Shown: positions 1 to 7,513 of the stretch, piece by piece | Layout: the number at the start of each line of letters is the position of its first letter | How positions within the stretch are numbered: position 1 is the stretch's first letter | Source of the DNA: Dinoroseobacter sp. | GTDB taxonomy: Bacteria > Pseudomonadota > Alphaproteobacteria > Rhodobacterales > Rhodobacteraceae | Assembly: GCA_017643385.1 (NCBI GenBank) | Contig: JAEPNN010000013.1 | Span: 1 to 32,753, forward strand | Direction of reading: 5' to 3' | DNA: 32,753 bases | Position numbers and translations under genes: made by a program | Notes under the pieces: model-generated | What the model was told of the DNA's origin: nothing | Databases searched by the model: none | What the model saw: only the letters and a program-made list of their open reading frames with translations

Positions 1-141
1 CCCAGACCCTACCAGCACCTCCATGACAAATCGGGTGCTGACGATCATGCTGGCCGAGGAATACTAGGCCGGTGACCGCTTCGCGGGGTGAGCATATCAT
101 CCCGCTTTTTATTTCCTCATCTATCCAAAAATGAGTACATC
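1..141. repeat. terminal direct repeat, left copy (circular closure)
   Basis: Bases 1-141 are identical to 32613-32753. An exact repeat at both ends of a contig is the usual sign of a circular molecule, so the real length is 32,612 bp. The 3' end of the DUF3768 gene (stop TAG at 65-67) and the ATG at 131 lie in this repeat. The length of 141 equals the largest default k-mer of a common metagenome assembler, which suggests a short-read assembly. Confidence 0.95.
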
Positions 142-702
142 TATCTTACTGAAAAACGGTGAAAAAACAAAAGATTCTGCCTGAAATTTCCGATATCCGA
201 AGCGAGCTGCCTTCGAATTTTACCCAACCCCACCAGAGGCGACACGGGCGCTTTTGTCCGTCGAAGCCTTCGAGGGTGATATCTGGGAGCCTGCCTGTGG
301 TGACGGAGCCATCTCCAAGGTACTCGAGGCCGCAGGATACCAGGTGGTGTCCACCGATCTCATTGACCGAGGCTATGGGGCAGGGGGGCACAACTTCCTG
401 AAATCTGACAAACCCCTAGCCAAGAACATCATCACGAACCCGCCCTACGGCACACATGGGCTCTGAGATGCCTTCGTTCGCAAGGCGCTAATTCATGCCC
501 GCAAGACCGGGGGAAGCGTGGCGATGCTGCTCAACCTTCGTTCTCTCTGCAATCCAGACAGGACGCCGAGGTTTCAACGTTGTCCGCCGACAGCGATCTA
601 CGCCCTTGATGAGCTGACATGCTGGCCGGAAGGTAAGCCGGTGTCGCGGCAGGCTCGTATTGCACGGCAGCAATACTATTGGGCGATCTGGAGACCTTGA
701 AA
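131..702 (+). pseudogene. DNA methyltransferase-like gene, 5' part (recoded; interrupted by IS66)
   Basis: Reading from ATG 131 gives a class I SAM-dependent methyltransferase: FEFYPTPPEATRALL, motif I EPACGDGAISKVLEAAGY, then TDLIDRGYG, and catalytic TNPPYG in motif IV. Adenine or cytosine N-methylation of DNA is the likely reaction. Three in-frame TGA codons occur (182-184, 464-466, 698-700) and no other stop. The second gives GL-G-DAFVRKAL, close to the usual GLADAF. The frame is cut at 702 by the IS66 element. Removing the IS and one copy of its 8-bp duplication rejoins codon 191 (701, 702, 3730) to the tail at 3731-3787 and restores a 209-residue ORF ending in TAG. The gene is therefore inactive in this copy, but was intact apart from its TGA codons before a recent insertion. 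Confidence 0.85.
695..702. repeat. 8-bp target-site duplication (CCTTGAAA), left copy
   Basis: CCTTGAAA is found directly before the left IS end and again at 3722-3729 directly after the right end. Eight base pairs is the usual duplication for IS66. The duplication contains the third in-frame TGA of the methyltransferase, so that TGA was already present when the IS arrived. Confidence 0.95.
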
Positions 703-787
703 GTATCCGTCCGGTTTCTCCGCTCTGACGCGGTGAAGGGTGAGCTGATAGTGTCCACCATGGATAGTGGGCATCTTGGGGTACTCC

Positions 788-1180
788 ATGGCGGGCAAGA
801 AAGGCCGGAAGAAGCGGTTCTGGTCGGACGAAGAGAAGCGGTCAATTTGCGAGCAAGCTCAGGCATCTGGTGTTTCCGTGGCGCAGGTCGCGCTTCGTTA
901 TTCGATGAATGCAAATCTGATCCACAAATGGCTGCGTGACCCTCGGTTTGCGCCATCTGGGGCTGTGTCGGAGAGTGATATCGAGGTTTCAGACTTTCTC
1001 GAAGTCTCCGTTGCCTCGTCTGATCTCCCCGTTGTGCCGAACCCCTGCACGGCACCCGCCACTGGCAGCCTGTCCGCCACGCGGGTTGACATCACGTTGT
1101 CGGATGGGAGGCGCATCCTGATTGAAGGCTCCACGTCGCTGCTGGCGGTTGTTGGCCTGGTTCAGGGTTTGACGGCTTGA
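788..1180 (+). CDS. tnpA: IS66 accessory protein TnpA
   Basis: A 130-residue helix-turn-helix protein ([18 protein letters not shown], then [21 protein letters not shown]), typical of IS66 TnpA and of IS3/IS66 orfA HTH domains. It is required with TnpB for transposition of the larger IS66 elements and probably binds the ends. The start at ATG 788 is preferred over GTG 767 because homologues begin MAGKK. The stop TGA at 1178-1180 overlaps the TTG start of tnpB, a coupled arrangement that only works if TGA terminates. Confidence 0.9.
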   Translation: MAGKKGRKKRFWSDEEKRSICEQAQASGVSVAQVALRYSMNANLIHKWLRDPRFAPSGAVSESDIEVSDFLEVSVASSDLPVVPNPCTAPATGSLSATRVDITLSDGRRILIEGSTSLLAVVGLVQGLTA

Positions 1181-1524
1181 TCCCGGTTCCAGGCAATACC
1201 CGTGTTTGGTTGGCCGCCGGGGTCACAGACATGCGGCGTGGGTTCAACACGTTGGCGGCCCAGGCTGAGAAGGTGCTCAAGCTGGACCCATATTCTGGCC
1301 ATCTGTTTGTCTTCCGAGGCAGGCGCGGCGACCTGCTGAAGATCATTTGGTGGGATCAACAGGGCGCGTGCCTGTTTAGCAAACGCCTTGAGAAGGGCCG
1401 GTTCGTTTGGCTTGCTGCAAAGGAGGGCAAGATCAACGTAACATCGGCACAGCTCTCGATGTTGCTCGAAGGCATTGACTGGCGCATGCCGCAAAAGACA
1501 TGGCGTCCGTTGCAGACCGGATGA
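1177..1524 (+). CDS. tnpB: IS66 accessory protein TnpB
   Basis: A 115-residue protein with the conserved IS66 Orf2 pattern: [36 protein letters not shown], and a GRFVW segment. TnpB is an essential accessory factor of IS66 transposition with no known enzymatic domain. The likely start is TTG 1177 in the overlap TTGA with tnpA, implying translational coupling. It ends in TGA. Confidence 0.92.
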   Translation: MIPVPGNTRVWLAAGVTDMRRGFNTLAAQAEKVLKLDPYSGHLFVFRGRRGDLLKIIWWDQQGACLFSKRLEKGRFVWLAAKEGKINVTSAQLSMLLEGIDWRMPQKTWRPLQTG

Positions 1525-1571
1525 GCTAAGCAGGATTCATCTTTGCCGTCGAATGGGTTAAAGATGATCTC

Positions 1572-3113
1572 ATGCTCGACGACCTAAAGTCCCTTCCCAA
1601 AGACCCCGACGACCTTCAGGCGGTCAGCGAGCTGTTGATGGCCGAGGTCAAGTCGCAGGCCTACCAGATTGAGAAGCTCAAAGCGGAGTTGGCGGGCCAT
1701 CGCAAGGCGCGGTTTGGCGCGAAGTCAGAGAGTCTGGATCAACTCGATCTCGATCTGGCAGATGACATTGAGATTGCAGAGGCGGCAGAAGAACAGAAGT
1801 CTGAGTTGGAAGCTGAGCCGGACGCCAAGCCTAAACGTCAACATTCACGCAAGCCTTTGCCAGACCATTTGGAACGGCGTGAAGCAGTGTTGATGCCAGA
1901 CAAGATATGCACCTGCGGCTGCAGCCTTCGCCAAGTTGGCGAGGATATCACTGAGGAATTAGAATACATTCCCGGTCGCTTCGTCGTGAACAGGATCGTC
2001 CGCCCCCGGATGTCCTGCAAAAATTGCGAGAGGTTCGTGCAGGCTGATCTGCCTTCGCGCCCTATCGAAGGCGGTCGCCCTGGCCCCGGCCTTTTGGCGC
2101 ATGTCCTGGTTGGCAAGTATTGCGATCACCTGCCGCTTGATCGGCAGTCCAAAATCTACGCCCGCGATCAGGTAGACTTACATCGCTCGACACTCACGGA
2201 TTGGGTGGGACGCAGTACAACCTTGCTCGAACCTTTGGCTGATCACATCGGTGCATTGGTCAGAGATGGCCCGGCGCTTTTCGCAGATGACACGCCGGTC
2301 AAGTTGCAAACCAAAACCAAATTCAAGAAGACACAGACAGCACGTCTTTGGAGCTATGTCCGTGACGAACGGCCTTGGTGCGGCCAAGCCCCGCCCTGCG
2401 CTTGGTATCAGTTCAGCATGGATCGCAGGGGCGAACATCCCGCGACGCATCTGAGCGGCTACACCGGCACAGTACATGCTGATGGGTTCACCGGCTTCAA
2501 TGGCTTGTTCGGCGAGGGCAAGGCGCGTGAACAGGCGTGCCTCGTCCATGTGCGCCGCAAGTTCGTAGATGAGTTCGAGCGTACCGGCTCAGAGATCGCC
2601 AAGGGGGCAATAGAACGGATCGCGCAACTCTATGCCTTCGAGAAGATGGCAAAAGGCAAACCGGCTGACACACGCGCCGATCTGCGCATGGAGCATGCCA
2701 AACCGATCTTCGATAAGCTGGAGACATGGCTGGCGGCACAGCTTCCTAAAATCTCTGGCAAAACCAAACTGGCCGAGGCCATCCGCTATGCCCTTGGCCG
2801 CTTACCCAAAGCCCGTGCCTATTTGAGCGATGGCCACCTGGAGCCAGACAATAACATCTGCGAACGCTCCATTCGTCCCGTCGCTTTAGGTCGCAAGAAT
2901 TACCTCTTCATGGGCTCCATCGGCGGCGGCAAAGCAGCTGCCATCGCGTACACCCTTATCGAAACAGCCAAGATGAACAACCTTGATCCCGAAGCCTGGC
3001 TCACATGGGTGCTCGAACGCCTTCCGGATCACAAGATCAACCGCATCGATGAACTGATGCCGTGGGAGTGGGAAAGAACGCGGCACCTCAGCAATTTCCA
3101 GGAAGTTTTGTAA
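1572..3113 (+). CDS. tnpC: IS66 transposase TnpC (DDE)
   Basis: A 513-residue protein with the full IS66 layout. It has an N-terminal coiled coil ([20 protein letters not shown] followed by FGAKSE), a zinc-finger-like segment with ICTCGC and a second CxxC (SCKNC, from about residue 112), and the DDE catalytic domain. The catalytic block includes [10 protein letters not shown] and HADGFTGFN, and the family glutamate block [20 protein letters not shown]. The C-terminal IS66 domain follows ([31 protein letters not shown], in two stretches). Length is normal and no frame damage is seen, so the element is probably active. It ends in TAA three bases before the GNAT start. Confidence 0.96.
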   Translation: MLDDLKSLPKDPDDLQAVSELLMAEVKSQAYQIEKLKAELAGHRKARFGAKSESLDQLDLDLADDIEIAEAAEEQKSELEAEPDAKPKRQHSRKPLPDHLERREAVLMPDKICTCGCSLRQVGEDITEELEYIPGRFVVNRIVRPRMSCKNCERFVQADLPSRPIEGGRPGPGLLAHVLVGKYCDHLPLDRQSKIYARDQVDLHRSTLTDWVGRSTTLLEPLADHIGALVRDGPALFADDTPVKLQTKTKFKKTQTARLWSYVRDERPWCGQAPPCAWYQFSMDRRGEHPATHLSGYTGTVHADGFTGFNGLFGEGKAREQACLVHVRRKFVDEFERTGSEIAKGAIERIAQLYAFEKMAKGKPADTRADLRMEHAKPIFDKLETWLAAQLPKISGKTKLAEAIRYALGRLPKARAYLSDGHLEPDNNICERSIRPVALGRKNYLFMGSIGGGKAAAIAYTLIETAKMNNLDPEAWLTWVLERLPDHKINRIDELMPWEWERTRHLSNFQEVL

Positions 3114-3115
3114 CA

Positions 3116-3649
3116 ATGACCATCAACATCAGACCTGCCAAGGCTGAGGACGCGGATGCTATTGCGACAGTCCACATCAATTCATGGCGTGAGACCTACC
3201 GAGGGCTATTACCCGACGAGCTTCTGGACGGCTTGCGGCAAGATGAGCGAGCCGAACTATGGAGCAAGATCATCGCCGCGAACGGCCATTATCCAACAAA
3301 TGCACAGTTCGTGGCTGACTCTGCAGGCGAGATCGTAGGATTTGGGTCATGTGGTTTAGGACGTTCTAAAGAATGTGTTGCCGCAGGATACAAGGGCGAG
3401 ATCAGCACTTTGTACGTCCTTAAGCCCTTTCAGAACTACGGCCTTGGTTCAGCAATCTTCCATCGGATTGCAAAACACCTTGTTGGAACCGGGGTAGATG
3501 CCGCGAGCCTATGGGTTTTGGGCACGAATATACATGCCCGAAAGTTCTACGAACGGCATGGTGGCGTTGCGTTCAAAGAACGCACTGACAACCACCGTGG
3601 TTGTTCCACAACCGAAATCGCCTATGGTTGGTCTCATCTTCCAAAATAG
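3116..3649 (+). CDS. GNAT family N-acetyltransferase carried inside the IS66 element
   Basis: A 177-residue GNAT protein. It begins MTINIRPAKAEDADAIA, has the N-terminal pattern SWRETYRGLLPDELLDGL, and contains the acetyl-CoA-binding region ISTLYVLKPFQNYGLGSAI (motif A, Q/R-x-x-G-x-G/A form). The C-terminal part reads ASLWVLGTNIHARKFYERHG (motif B). It starts two bases after the tnpC stop, so it is transcribed with the transposase. The substrate cannot be told; relatives are loosely annotated as stress- or drug-modifying acetyltransferases. A passenger gene in this position makes the element longer than a three-gene IS66. Confidence 0.9.
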   Translation: MTINIRPAKAEDADAIATVHINSWRETYRGLLPDELLDGLRQDERAELWSKIIAANGHYPTNAQFVADSAGEIVGFGSCGLGRSKECVAAGYKGEISTLYVLKPFQNYGLGSAIFHRIAKHLVGTGVDAASLWVLGTNIHARKFYERHGGVAFKERTDNHRGCSTTEIAYGWSHLPK

Positions 3650-3721
3650 CCTCGCCGTGAGGCAGTGACATCAGGTCACCAGCAGGAAAAGGCTCACAAA
3701 GCGGCTAGACCGGACGCATAC

Positions 3722-3729
3722 CCTTGAAA
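3722..3729. repeat. 8-bp target-site duplication (CCTTGAAA), right copy
   Basis: This is the second copy of the duplication, abutting the right terminal repeat of the IS66 element (…GCATAC). See the left copy for its meaning. Confidence 0.95.
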
Positions 3730-3787
3730 GGTAGAACGCCCAAGCTTTTGGTGGCTCTCAACCCGCCAGTTCAGAGACCCGCAGTAG
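3730..3787 (+). pseudogene. DNA methyltransferase-like gene, 3' tail downstream of IS66
   Basis: After the right target duplication the frame reads VERPSFWWLSTRQFRDPQ and then TAG at 3785-3787. This Trp-rich tail is the expected C-terminus of the methyltransferase begun at 131. Across the excised junction the protein reads AIWRP-(TGA)-KVERPSFWW. The fit of frame, family C-terminus and stop shows that the IS split a single gene. The TAG stop lies in the loop of a transcription terminator. Confidence 0.85.
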
Positions 3788-3801
3788 CGGGTTTTCTTTT
3801 T
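3777..3801 (+). terminator. rho-independent terminator after the methyltransferase
   Basis: ACCCGC and GCGGGT pair around an AGTA loop and are followed by TTTTCTTTTT. The stop codon TAG of the methyltransferase lies in the loop and stem. It separates the operon from the convergent XRE gene. Confidence 0.85.
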
Positions 3802-3814
3802 GCTTCCTGTTAGG

Positions 3815-4081
3815 TCAGAGACCACCCTCTATGTCTTCCATGAAGCCTTGGCCGGAAAGCCCCAGTGCCCGCGCCAGAGCAACGAAAACGATAATCGTCG
3901 GCACCCGCTTTCCCGTTTCAAGCAACGAGACGTAGCGCATAGTGATGCCAGCTCGATGAGCCAGTTCTTCTTGGGACCAGCCTAAAGCGTTCCGACGCTT
4001 TCTGAGGGCAGTTCCAAACGAGGTGAGAAGTTTTTGTTTTTCGGCATCTTCCATCCAACGCACCAGAGGGCAGGCGCGCAT
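3815..4081 (-). CDS. XRE-family helix-turn-helix regulator
   Basis: A small Cro/CI-type protein. The HTH spans TSFGTALRKRRNALGWSQEE followed by LAHRAGITMRYVSLLETGKR, the classical HTH_3 signature with helix 3 at YVSLLETGKR. The start is unsure: ATG 4081 (MRACPLVRW) or ATG 4054 (MEDAEKQK), with no clear ribosome site for either. It ends in TGA at 3815-3817. Reading that TGA as Gly would run the protein through the neighbouring terminator, so here TGA is a stop. It is divergent from the secreted protein at 4137, with a palindromic operator between them, so it probably represses itself and that gene. Confidence 0.85.
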   Translation of the reverse strand: MRACPLVRWMEDAEKQKLLTSFGTALRKRRNALGWSQEELAHRAGITMRYVSLLETGKRVPTIIVFVALARALGLSGQGFMEDIEGGL

Positions 4082-4090
4082 TGACAACTA

Positions 4091-4122
4091 TGAACTATAG
4101 TATGAAAACGAACTATGGTTCA
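4091..4122. promoter_or_regulatory. palindromic operator between divergent genes
   Basis: TGAACTATAG at 4091 and CTATGGTTCA at 4113 form an imperfect inverted repeat, and GAACTATAGT/GAACTATGGT also read as a direct repeat. It lies in the gap between the XRE regulator and the divergent gene at 4137. An XRE protein binding this dyad is the simplest reading. A TTGACA at 4081-4086 could be a -35 box for the rightward gene. Confidence 0.6.
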
Positions 4123-4136
4123 TACAGGGGGCAGTG

Positions 4137-4730
4137 ATGCGTGTAGCCGGATTGTTAAATTGTGGCGTGTTAGCAATCTTGGGAATGTTTGCATCTGGTC
4201 CCTTGCACGCGGATCAAACAGCCTCTTACGGGTCGTGCAGTTTCGTTTTTGAGGACCGGACCGGTCGGTCCTTCGATACGATTATGCTCACAGCGTCCAT
4301 TTCGGGCCAGCGTGACCTCGACAGGGGAATCTACGATGTCCTTTGCGACCTCAGCCCAAACAGTCGCTTCCAGATAGACGGGTATGAGGACGGTTCCGGC
4401 CTGCCAATTACGAGTTCTGGCTTCTATGAACTAGACATGACGGTGCGTGGATGTTTGTTCCAATTTAGCTTTGGGCAACGATCTGGCGCAGGATACTCAT
4501 ACAGTCACAATTATAGCGAGCGATGCCGTAGCAACGGAACCCGTGGGGGGCTCGATTATGTTTCACAACAGACCGGCAATCCTGGGGTCTATTCAGTGAG
4601 ATGCAATGACGGCAGCTTAGGCGTGGCCGATGTCTCAGATGGTCAAGTCTGTGTATCTGGTATCTCCGGACGCGTCAGGTGTGATCGTGGGATGAGTGTC
4701 CGGAGTATGTCGGAATGGATGTGTCGTTAA
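4137..4730 (+). CDS. secreted Cys-rich protein of unknown function
   Basis: A 197-residue protein with a Sec signal peptide: MRVAGLLNCGVLAILGMFA, then a likely cleavage after PLHA (about residue 23). The mature part has eight cysteines (GSC, VLC, RGC, ERC, VRC, QVC, VRC, WMC), an even number suited to disulfides in the periplasm or outside the cell. No domain is recognised. It is rich in Ser, Gly and Tyr. The ATG at 4137 is chosen over the GTG one codon before it. It ends in TAA and has no in-frame TGA. Its divergent XRE neighbour and shared operator suggest regulated expression. Confidence 0.75.
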   Translation: MRVAGLLNCGVLAILGMFASGPLHADQTASYGSCSFVFEDRTGRSFDTIMLTASISGQRDLDRGIYDVLCDLSPNSRFQIDGYEDGSGLPITSSGFYELDMTVRGCLFQFSFGQRSGAGYSYSHNYSERCRSNGTRGGLDYVSQQTGNPGVYSVRCNDGSLGVADVSDGQVCVSGISGRVRCDRGMSVRSMSEWMCR

Positions 4731-4741
4731 CGTACAATATT

Positions 4742-4770
4742 TTGACAAAAAACACTTTTCTCGCACAATT
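4742..4770 (+). promoter_or_regulatory. putative sigma-70 promoter for the N-6 methylase-like operon
   Basis: TTGACA at 4742-4747, a 17-bp spacer, and ACAATT at 4765-4770, about 100 bp before the start at 4868. The -35 box is perfect and the -10 box is weak. Confidence 0.5.
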
Positions 4771-4804
4771 CCCCCCGACCGCCTAAGCGCGATCACCAAT
4801 CAAT

Positions 4805-4828
4805 CCACCAGTCTTTCGGGACTGGTGG
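4805..4828. repeat. 9-bp perfect inverted repeat in the 5' leader
   Basis: CCACCAGTC at 4805-4813 and GACTGGTGG at 4820-4828 pair perfectly around a six-base loop, 40 bp before the ATG at 4868. No T-run follows, so an operator or an RNA leader hairpin is more likely than a terminator. Confidence 0.6.
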
Positions 4829-4867
4829 GAGCCAGCCTCGAGAGACCCCAGACAGGGGAGAAGAGGC

Positions 4868-5668
4868 ATGGCAGAGCCAAGCCGAGATGCCGCCTTGGCG
4901 GCATTCAAGCAGACCTTTCGTCAGCTCGCACCGTATCGGCACCGCTATGAGGTGTTCCGGGATTTTGTGACCATAGCCGCGTGCAGTTTGCACAACGGTC
5001 TTCACAAGGACGAGGCCCGCGAAGAGGAATACCTGCGGATCATTGGGCAGTACAAACCTGACGACCAACAGGCCTTTCCAAAACTGATGGCGCAGCTCGT
5101 CGCAGCGCTGGATGAAGAACCCCGCGATATCCTTGGCCCGCTCTACATGGAGCTGGAAATCGCCAACAAGGACGCAGGGCAGTTTTTTACCCCGCCTGAG
5201 CTCAGCGAGCTTATGGCGCAGATGACTTTTGCCCAGGAGCTCGACAAACTCGAAACTCAGCCCTTCATCACAGCCGGGGAACCGGCGGCGGGGGCAGGGG
5301 GGATGATCCTGGCGCTGGTCAAAGTGATGATCATGGCAGGCCACAACCCGGCAGAGAAGCTCTGGGTGCAAGCCATCGACGTGGACCGCATGGCGGCGCT
5401 GATGTGCTATATCCAGCTCAGCCTCTGGAACGTGCCCGCCGAGGTTATCGTCGGGAATACGTTGAACTGGGATATCCGCGAAGTCTGGTACACCCCCGCC
5501 CATCACCTTGGGCTCTGGAAGTACCTGCTGCGCCGGGAGGAAGGCAGCACCGAAGTCGCGCCCGCTCCAAAAGAGCAGGCATCGGAACCGGTGGCTACCG
5601 CCCCGGCGTCCGAAGACCCCAAGCCCGCACCGGTCACCGCGCCGACGCAGCTTGGCTTCGATTTCTGA
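4868..5668 (+). CDS. N-6 DNA methylase-like protein
   Basis: A 266-residue protein resembling the small N-6 adenine methylase-like proteins of alphaproteobacterial plasmids. The N-terminal helical part is FRQLAPYRHRYEVFRDFVT. It is followed by GQFFTPPELSELMAQM, the SAM-binding motif I GEPAAGAGGMILALV, and an acidic motif AIDVDRMAALMCY. The usual motif IV (N/D-PP-Y/F) is not seen; the corresponding place reads VIVGNTLNWD, so catalytic activity is doubtful. The last 50 residues are Pro/Ala-rich and probably disordered. The start has a purine-rich site (AGGGGAGAAGAGG). The stop is TGA, nine bases before the next gene's ATG. Reading it as Gly would run on out of frame over that gene. Confidence 0.8.
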   Translation: MAEPSRDAALAAFKQTFRQLAPYRHRYEVFRDFVTIAACSLHNGLHKDEAREEEYLRIIGQYKPDDQQAFPKLMAQLVAALDEEPRDILGPLYMELEIANKDAGQFFTPPELSELMAQMTFAQELDKLETQPFITAGEPAAGAGGMILALVKVMIMAGHNPAEKLWVQAIDVDRMAALMCYIQLSLWNVPAEVIVGNTLNWDIREVWYTPAHHLGLWKYLLRREEGSTEVAPAPKEQASEPVATAPASEDPKPAPVTAPTQLGFDF

Positions 5669-5676
5669 GACCTGCC

Positions 5677-5943
5677 ATGGCCGAGGAATACGAAGAGTGC
5701 CAGATCGACTGGCGAGGGCAGGGGATCACCATCCGGTGGTGCCCTGAGTGGCTTGGTGGCGACACCGCCCACCTTGAGATCGTGACGGCCGACCGTTCAC
5801 CGCATCCGATATCCGAGACTGGATATCGGTCCCACTTCTGCCCGCGTGAGCTTGTGGAAGATGCTGGTGGCCCGGTGGCCTTTGTCACGGCATGGCTGGA
5901 GACGAAGGATGACGGCAAACCCGTTCAGCTTTCGCTCCTATGA
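5677..5943 (+). CDS. small hypothetical protein downstream of the methylase-like gene
   Basis: An 88-residue acidic protein (MAEEYEECQIDWRGQGITIR ... VQLSLL). It has no recognised domain. It starts eight bases after the methylase-like stop and is followed at once by a terminator, so it is the last gene of a two-gene operon. It ends in TGA just before the terminator stem, which again shows TGA acting as a stop in this segment. Confidence 0.75.
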   Translation: MAEEYEECQIDWRGQGITIRWCPEWLGGDTAHLEIVTADRSPHPISETGYRSHFCPRELVEDAGGPVAFVTAWLETKDDGKPVQLSLL

Positions 5944-5950
5944 AACTGAG

Positions 5951-5973
5951 AGAGCCCCAAGAGGGGCTCTTTT
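5951..5973 (+). terminator. rho-independent terminator
   Basis: AGAGCCCC and GGGGCTCT pair around AAGA and are followed by TTTT. It closes the operon 4868-5943. Confidence 0.85.
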
Positions 5974-6050
5974 CATGCAGAAAAAAGGCGCGATCAGAAA
6001 CCTGAACCGCGCCTAAGTTGAGAAGTTATGGGAGGAGGTTATCCGGGGCC

Positions 6051-6260
6051 TCAACGCCCGAGCCGCTTGTAGAAGCGGTCCATGTTTGCTGCATCCCCTT
6101 CAACTTCGAGCCCTTTGTGGGTTCTCCGGACCCGCAGTCCTGAGGAACTTGCGGCCTGCCGAAGCTTGCGCTCGACCTCTTGGTTCAAGTCACGAGTCAT
6201 GGCGTTCGCAAGCGAACGACCATTCGTGAAAGTGCGCCCCTTGTATTTCAGCTTCATCAT
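6051..6260 (-). CDS. small hypothetical protein (MMKLKYKGRTF...)
   Basis: A 69-residue basic protein: MMKLKYKGRTFTNGRSLANA, then VERKLRQAASSSGLRVRRTH. No domain is recognised. The ATG at 6260 lies four bases after the stop of the DUF2188-like gene, so the two form an operon. The stop is TGA, with a TAA four codons later. It may be a small DNA-binding or accessory protein, but nothing proves that. Confidence 0.6.
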   Translation of the reverse strand: MMKLKYKGRTFTNGRSLANAMTRDLNQEVERKLRQAASSSGLRVRRTHKGLEVEGDAANMDRFYKRLGR

Positions 6261-6264
6261 CGTA

Positions 6265-6489
6265 TCAGCCTTTCGGAGGATATGGATCATTGCCGTGGGA
6301 ATCCCGGGCGCGAATCTGACCGTTGCGACCGTGGATCAGAAGCTCCGAACCCTGGTTGCGGGAGATGGAGCGGCCAGCATCAATCGCCTGCTGCTGTGTC
6401 TGGTGGACAGATGTCGCGCGTTGCGAGCCAGCGCCGCGAACTGCCCAACCTTTGTCGTGAGGCACGACGTGTTGATTTCTCTTAGACAT
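6265..6489 (-). CDS. DUF2188-like small protein
   Basis: A 74-residue protein with the DUF2188 pattern: QHVVPHDKGWAVRGAGSQRA, T-QQQAIDAGR-IS-RNQGSELLIHG, then a GRIRARDSHGNDP-like end (here GQIRARDSHGNDPYPPKG). Proteins of this family are short and found on plasmids and in prophages; their function is unknown. ATG 6489 is preceded by a GGAAAG purine stretch. It is divergent from the XRE gene at 6589 and separated from it by operator-like repeats. The stop is TGA. Confidence 0.75.
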   Translation of the reverse strand: MSKRNQHVVPHDKGWAVRGAGSQRATSVHQTQQQAIDAGRSISRNQGSELLIHGRNGQIRARDSHGNDPYPPKG

Positions 6490-6522
6490 TTTTCGCTTTC
6501 CTTATGGTTGCGAGTTAGGGTA

Positions 6523-6578
6523 GCGATTGCAAGATCGCAATCACAACCTATATTGCGATAGTGGTAGTCAATTGCAAG
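6523..6578. promoter_or_regulatory. operator-like repeats between divergent small-gene and XRE operons
   Basis: GATTGC at 6525-6530 and GCAATC at 6537-6542 form a dyad (extended by GCGAT...ATCGC), and further TTGCGAT and ATTGCAAG half-sites follow at about 6553 and 6571. Repeats of this kind next to an XRE gene are probably its own binding sites. Confidence 0.55.
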
Positions 6579-6588
6579 AGTGAAATCA

Positions 6589-6936
6589 ATGGAAAAACCA
6601 TTTTTGGCTGAATCCTTCTACAAGGCGCTCGACGGGCAACGTCAGGCGAAGAACTTGACTTGGAAAAAAGTCGCTGAACAGGCAAAGGTGAGTGCCTCTA
6701 CCCTTACCCGGATTGCTCAAGGCAAGCGTCCAGACGTTGATACCATGGCTGCACTTTGCCGGTGGTCTGGTTTGAACGCAGATGACTTTGTGTCGCGTGA
6801 TGGTGTAAAAGGAGAAGCAGAACCGTTAGCACAGATTATGGCACACCTGAGAGCTGATAAGAATATCAGTCCAGAAGGAGCCGCCGCTATCGAGACAATG
6901 ATAAAATCAGCATACGAGCAGTTTCGCGTGGAGTAA
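6589..6936 (+). CDS. XRE-family regulator paired with ImmA peptidase
   Basis: A 115-residue protein with an N-terminal HTH (NLTWKKVAEQAKVSASTLTR, then IAQGKRPDVDTMAALCRW) and a C-terminal helical region. The start at ATG 6589 is chosen because an AAGAG sequence lies upstream; GTG 6580 is possible. It ends in TAA four bases before an ImmA/IrrE-type gene. In such pairs the XRE protein is typically a repressor that the metallopeptidase cleaves to induce target genes. The probable targets are its own operon and the divergent small genes. Confidence 0.85.
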   Translation: MEKPFLAESFYKALDGQRQAKNLTWKKVAEQAKVSASTLTRIAQGKRPDVDTMAALCRWSGLNADDFVSRDGVKGEAEPLAQIMAHLRADKNISPEGAAAIETMIKSAYEQFRVE

Positions 6937-6940
6937 TTCA

Positions 6941-7513
6941 TTGCCCAAGAAGAAGTACCGCTATGGGTTTAAAGCTGAAGCAAACAGGTATGCTTTAGAG
7001 CTGAGGGAAGAGCTGGGAGTTCAGCCACATTTGCCCCTCTGTCCCTGGCGGCTTTCAAGCCACCTGGAAGTTCCAATTATTCAGCTGAGCCAGCTTCCGG
7101 ATTGTGCCCACAAGAACTATTTGGTGATGGGTAAAGGGCAGGCTGAGTTTTCTGCTACAGTGTGTTACGAAGGAACGCGCTCGTTCATTCTGAACAACGA
7201 TAGCCATCCGATGAAGCGACAGGTTTCAAACATTGCACACGAGCTGGCGCATGTACTCATGGGACACCCACCCACTCCCCCTTTCGATGAAACAGGTAAG
7301 AGGGATTTCCTTAGAGAGATCGAAGATGAAGCAGAGTGGCTCGGCCCGACTTTGTTGGTTTCAGACAAGGCAGCAATGTATGCCTATCGGCTCATTCAAA
7401 CCAACCAACAAACTTTGTCGTCCCTCTCTGATGAGTGGGTCGTGACGGAGGATGTCCTAAAGATGCGGATGAACGTTGTGGGGGCTAAACGCCGGTATAA
7501 TCGAGCGGCCTGA
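6941..7513 (+). CDS. ImmA/IrrE family metallo-endopeptidase
   Basis: A 190-residue protein with the zinc motif IAHELAHVLMGH (HExxH at about residues 100-104) and a downstream glutamate-rich stretch (IEDEAEWLGPTLLV) that supplies the third ligand, as in ImmA/IrrE and COG2856 proteins. It probably cleaves the XRE protein encoded just upstream. The likely start is TTG 6941, with GTGGAG upstream acting as the ribosome site. It ends in TGA followed by a T-rich tract. Confidence 0.88.
   Translation: MPKKKYRYGFKAEANRYALELREELGVQPHLPLCPWRLSSHLEVPIIQLSQLPDCAHKNYLVMGKGQAEFSATVCYEGTRSFILNNDSHPMKRQVSNIAHELAHVLMGHPPTPPFDETGKRDFLREIEDEAEWLGPTLLVSDKAAMYAYRLIQTNQQTLSSLSDEWVVTEDVLKMRMNVVGAKRRYNRAA

Larger units (their letters stand above)
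703..3721. mobile_element. IS66-family insertion sequence with acetyltransferase cargo
   Basis: A complete 3,019-bp element with tnpA, tnpB, tnpC and a fourth gene (GNAT) between tnpC and the right end. The ends are imperfect inverted repeats of about 21 bp, at 703-723 (GTATCCGTCCGG...) and 3701-3721 (reverse complement GTATGCGTCCGG...), flanked by CCTTGAAA on both sides. tnpA and tnpB end in TGA and tnpC in TAA, so the element is written in the standard code although it sits in a gene that uses TGA as sense. The clean ends and intact ORFs indicate a recent insertion from a standard-code bacterium. Confidence 0.95.
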
